Notes under the pieces: generated by a model
Told to the model about the DNA's origin: nothing
The model's input: the letters and a program-made list of their open reading frames with translations, nothing else
Database searches by the model: none
DNA from: Solirubrobacteraceae bacterium
GTDB lineage: Bacteria; Actinomycetota; Thermoleophilia; Solirubrobacterales; Solirubrobacteraceae
Direction: 5' to 3'
NCBI GenBank assembly: GCA_019683665.1
Contig: JADGIB010000228.1
Coordinates: 1 to 5,939, forward strand
DNA length: 5,939 nt
Program-made: the position numbers and the translations under genes
Part shown: positions 5,451-5,939 of the stretch, one piece after another
Layout of the letters: each line of letters starts with the position of its first letter
Numbering within the stretch: position 1 is the first letter of the stretch

Positions 5451-5465
5451 ACCGCCTGGTGCGGT
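5451..5465. terminator. Small hairpin between convergent genes
   Basis: ACCGC (5451-5455) and GCGGT (5461-5465) form a 5-bp perfect stem with a 5-base loop in the 52-bp gap between the YnfA and ArsC stops. It could act on both strands. The short stem and missing U-run make this weak. Confidence 0.25.
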
Positions 5466-5477
5466 AGCCTGCGGCCG

Positions 5478-5838
5478 CTAGTCGAGCTCGCGAGCGAGCG
5501 TTTCGGTGCGCCGCGCGATCTCGTCGCGGAGCCGGCGCACCTCCGCGAGCGGCATGTCGCCGGGGTCGGGGAGGTCCCAGTCGAGGTAGCGCTTGCCGGG
5601 GATGTAGGGGCATTCGTCGCCGCAGCCCATCGTCACCACCACATCCGCCCACTCCGCGTGCTCGCGCTTGAGGCGCTTTGGCTTGCGCCCCTCAAGGTCG
5701 AGCTCCAGCTCCCGCATCGCCTGGGATGACCTGTGGGTGGACGCGCTCGGCCGGCTGGGTGCCGGCCGAGTCGGCGGCATGGCGGCCCGCCGCCGCGCGC
5801 TCGAACAGCGCCCGGCTCATCTGAGAGCGCCCGGCGTT
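5478..5838 (-). pseudogene. arsC: Arsenate reductase ArsC (LMW-phosphatase fold), decayed
   Basis: Two frames together match an arsenate reductase of the low-molecular-weight tyrosine phosphatase fold, which reduces arsenate to arsenite with thioredoxin or mycothiol. The first part (5838-5725) reads NAGRSQMSRALFERAA and on to VHPQVI. The second (5723-5481) reads QAMRELELDLEGRKPKRL, then ADVVVTMGCGDECPYIPG, DWDLPDP and a C-terminal helix, ending at TAG 5480-5478. One extra base in GGG (5723-5725) shifts the frame; removing it joins the two parts without loss. In addition, the N-terminal strand and P-loop cysteine (normally CVHNAGRS) are missing: homology begins at the N and the preceding codons read WIRD. 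About 119 of roughly 132 residues remain. Two separate lesions, one removing the catalytic Cys, make this a real pseudogene rather than a sequencing error. Confidence 0.82.
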
Positions 5839-5939
5839 ATCCCGGATCCACCGATTCGGGTGGTGACGGAGCTTTGACCGGCGGTTGGGACGGTCGGCGG
5901 GGGTCGTGACGTTTGCTGTGATGACGCAGCGCGGCCGCC
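5839..5939 (+). other. Unrelated flank replacing the arsC 5' end; possible mobile-element edge
   Basis: From 5839 on, the sequence no longer matches arsC. It contains CCACC/GGTGG (5848-5852 and 5859-5863), a small inverted repeat, but no recognised terminal repeat, and the window ends before a second end could be seen. A rightward frame can start at GTG 5906, GTG 5918 or ATG 5921 (MTQRGR...) and runs off the window. A DNA-binding or transposase N-terminus is possible, but there is too little to call. Nothing links it to the IS3 ends at 1 and 1310. Confidence 0.35.

Noticed and set aside
5426..5467. 13-codon frame from TTG 5426 (starts TYPPEVRD) after the YnfA gene
   Set aside because: It is too short, has no SD, and resembles nothing known; TTGACA at the same place as a -35 has no -10 at a suitable distance either.
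5465..5470. TAGCCT box, as upstream of the MFS gene, suggesting another promoter
   Set aside because: No plus-strand start codon follows at the right distance. It lies at the convergent 3' ends of the YnfA and ArsC genes, so it is probably chance.
2794..5481. Very long plus-strand open frame (895 codons) covering several genes
   Set aside because: Its translation is Arg/Gly/Asp-rich low-complexity with no family motif. It lies across the ADP-ribosylglycohydrolase, MFS and YnfA genes, which carry clear signatures in other frames. This is a GC-rich shadow.
1..5939. CRISPR arrays, tRNA or rRNA genes, toxin-antitoxin pairs, phage genes
   Set aside because: No regularly spaced repeats, no cloverleaf or rRNA-like sequence, and no matching protein families were seen.

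Overview
This is a very GC-rich window with GC-heavy third positions, several GTG starts and at least two genes that have no Shine-Dalgarno (SD) sequence but carry a -10-like hexamer right next to the start codon. Together with an IS6110-like IS3 element and an arsenate reductase of the type common in actinobacteria, this suggests a high-GC actinobacterium, perhaps a deep-branching one such as Thermoleophilia. No rRNA, tRNA or marker gene is present, so the taxonomy is inference.

Layout. (1) Positions 1-1310 are a complete IS3-family insertion sequence with orfA, orfB, an intact DDE triad and 26-bp imperfect terminal inverted repeats. The window starts exactly at its left end. (2) The element interrupts a universal stress protein gene after about 45 codons (1311-1446). 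That gene overlaps by ATGA the 3' end of a CPA2/Kef-type cation:proton antiporter gene (1443-2639, minus strand). (3) The antiporter has a structured leader: a 14-bp perfect palindrome overlapping a -10-like hexamer, then a perfect 11-bp helix that would bury the antiporter SD and stops one base before its GTG. A possible leaderless 27-codon upstream ORF runs through the helix. (4) An ADP-ribosylglycohydrolase-family gene (2749-3666, minus) is divergent from an MFS transporter gene (3776-5005, plus). The MFS gene is followed by tandem hairpins and a YnfA-family membrane protein gene (5081-5425, plus). (5) Convergent to these is a decayed thioredoxin/mycothiol-type arsenate reductase gene (5478-5838, minus). 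It has a one-base frameshift and has lost its catalytic cysteine region where homology stops abruptly. (6) The last ~100 bp (5839-5939) are unrelated DNA, possibly the edge of another mobile element.

How the genes fit together. The antiporter and Usp genes form a tightly coupled pair for ion homeostasis and stress, now cut by the IS. IS transcription runs the same way as the host operon, so that operon could feed the transposase. The MFS, YnfA and ArsC genes are a small, partly decayed set of efflux or resistance-type genes. I see no evidence of an overall new multi-gene system. The most unusual item is the antiporter leader (2600-2705).
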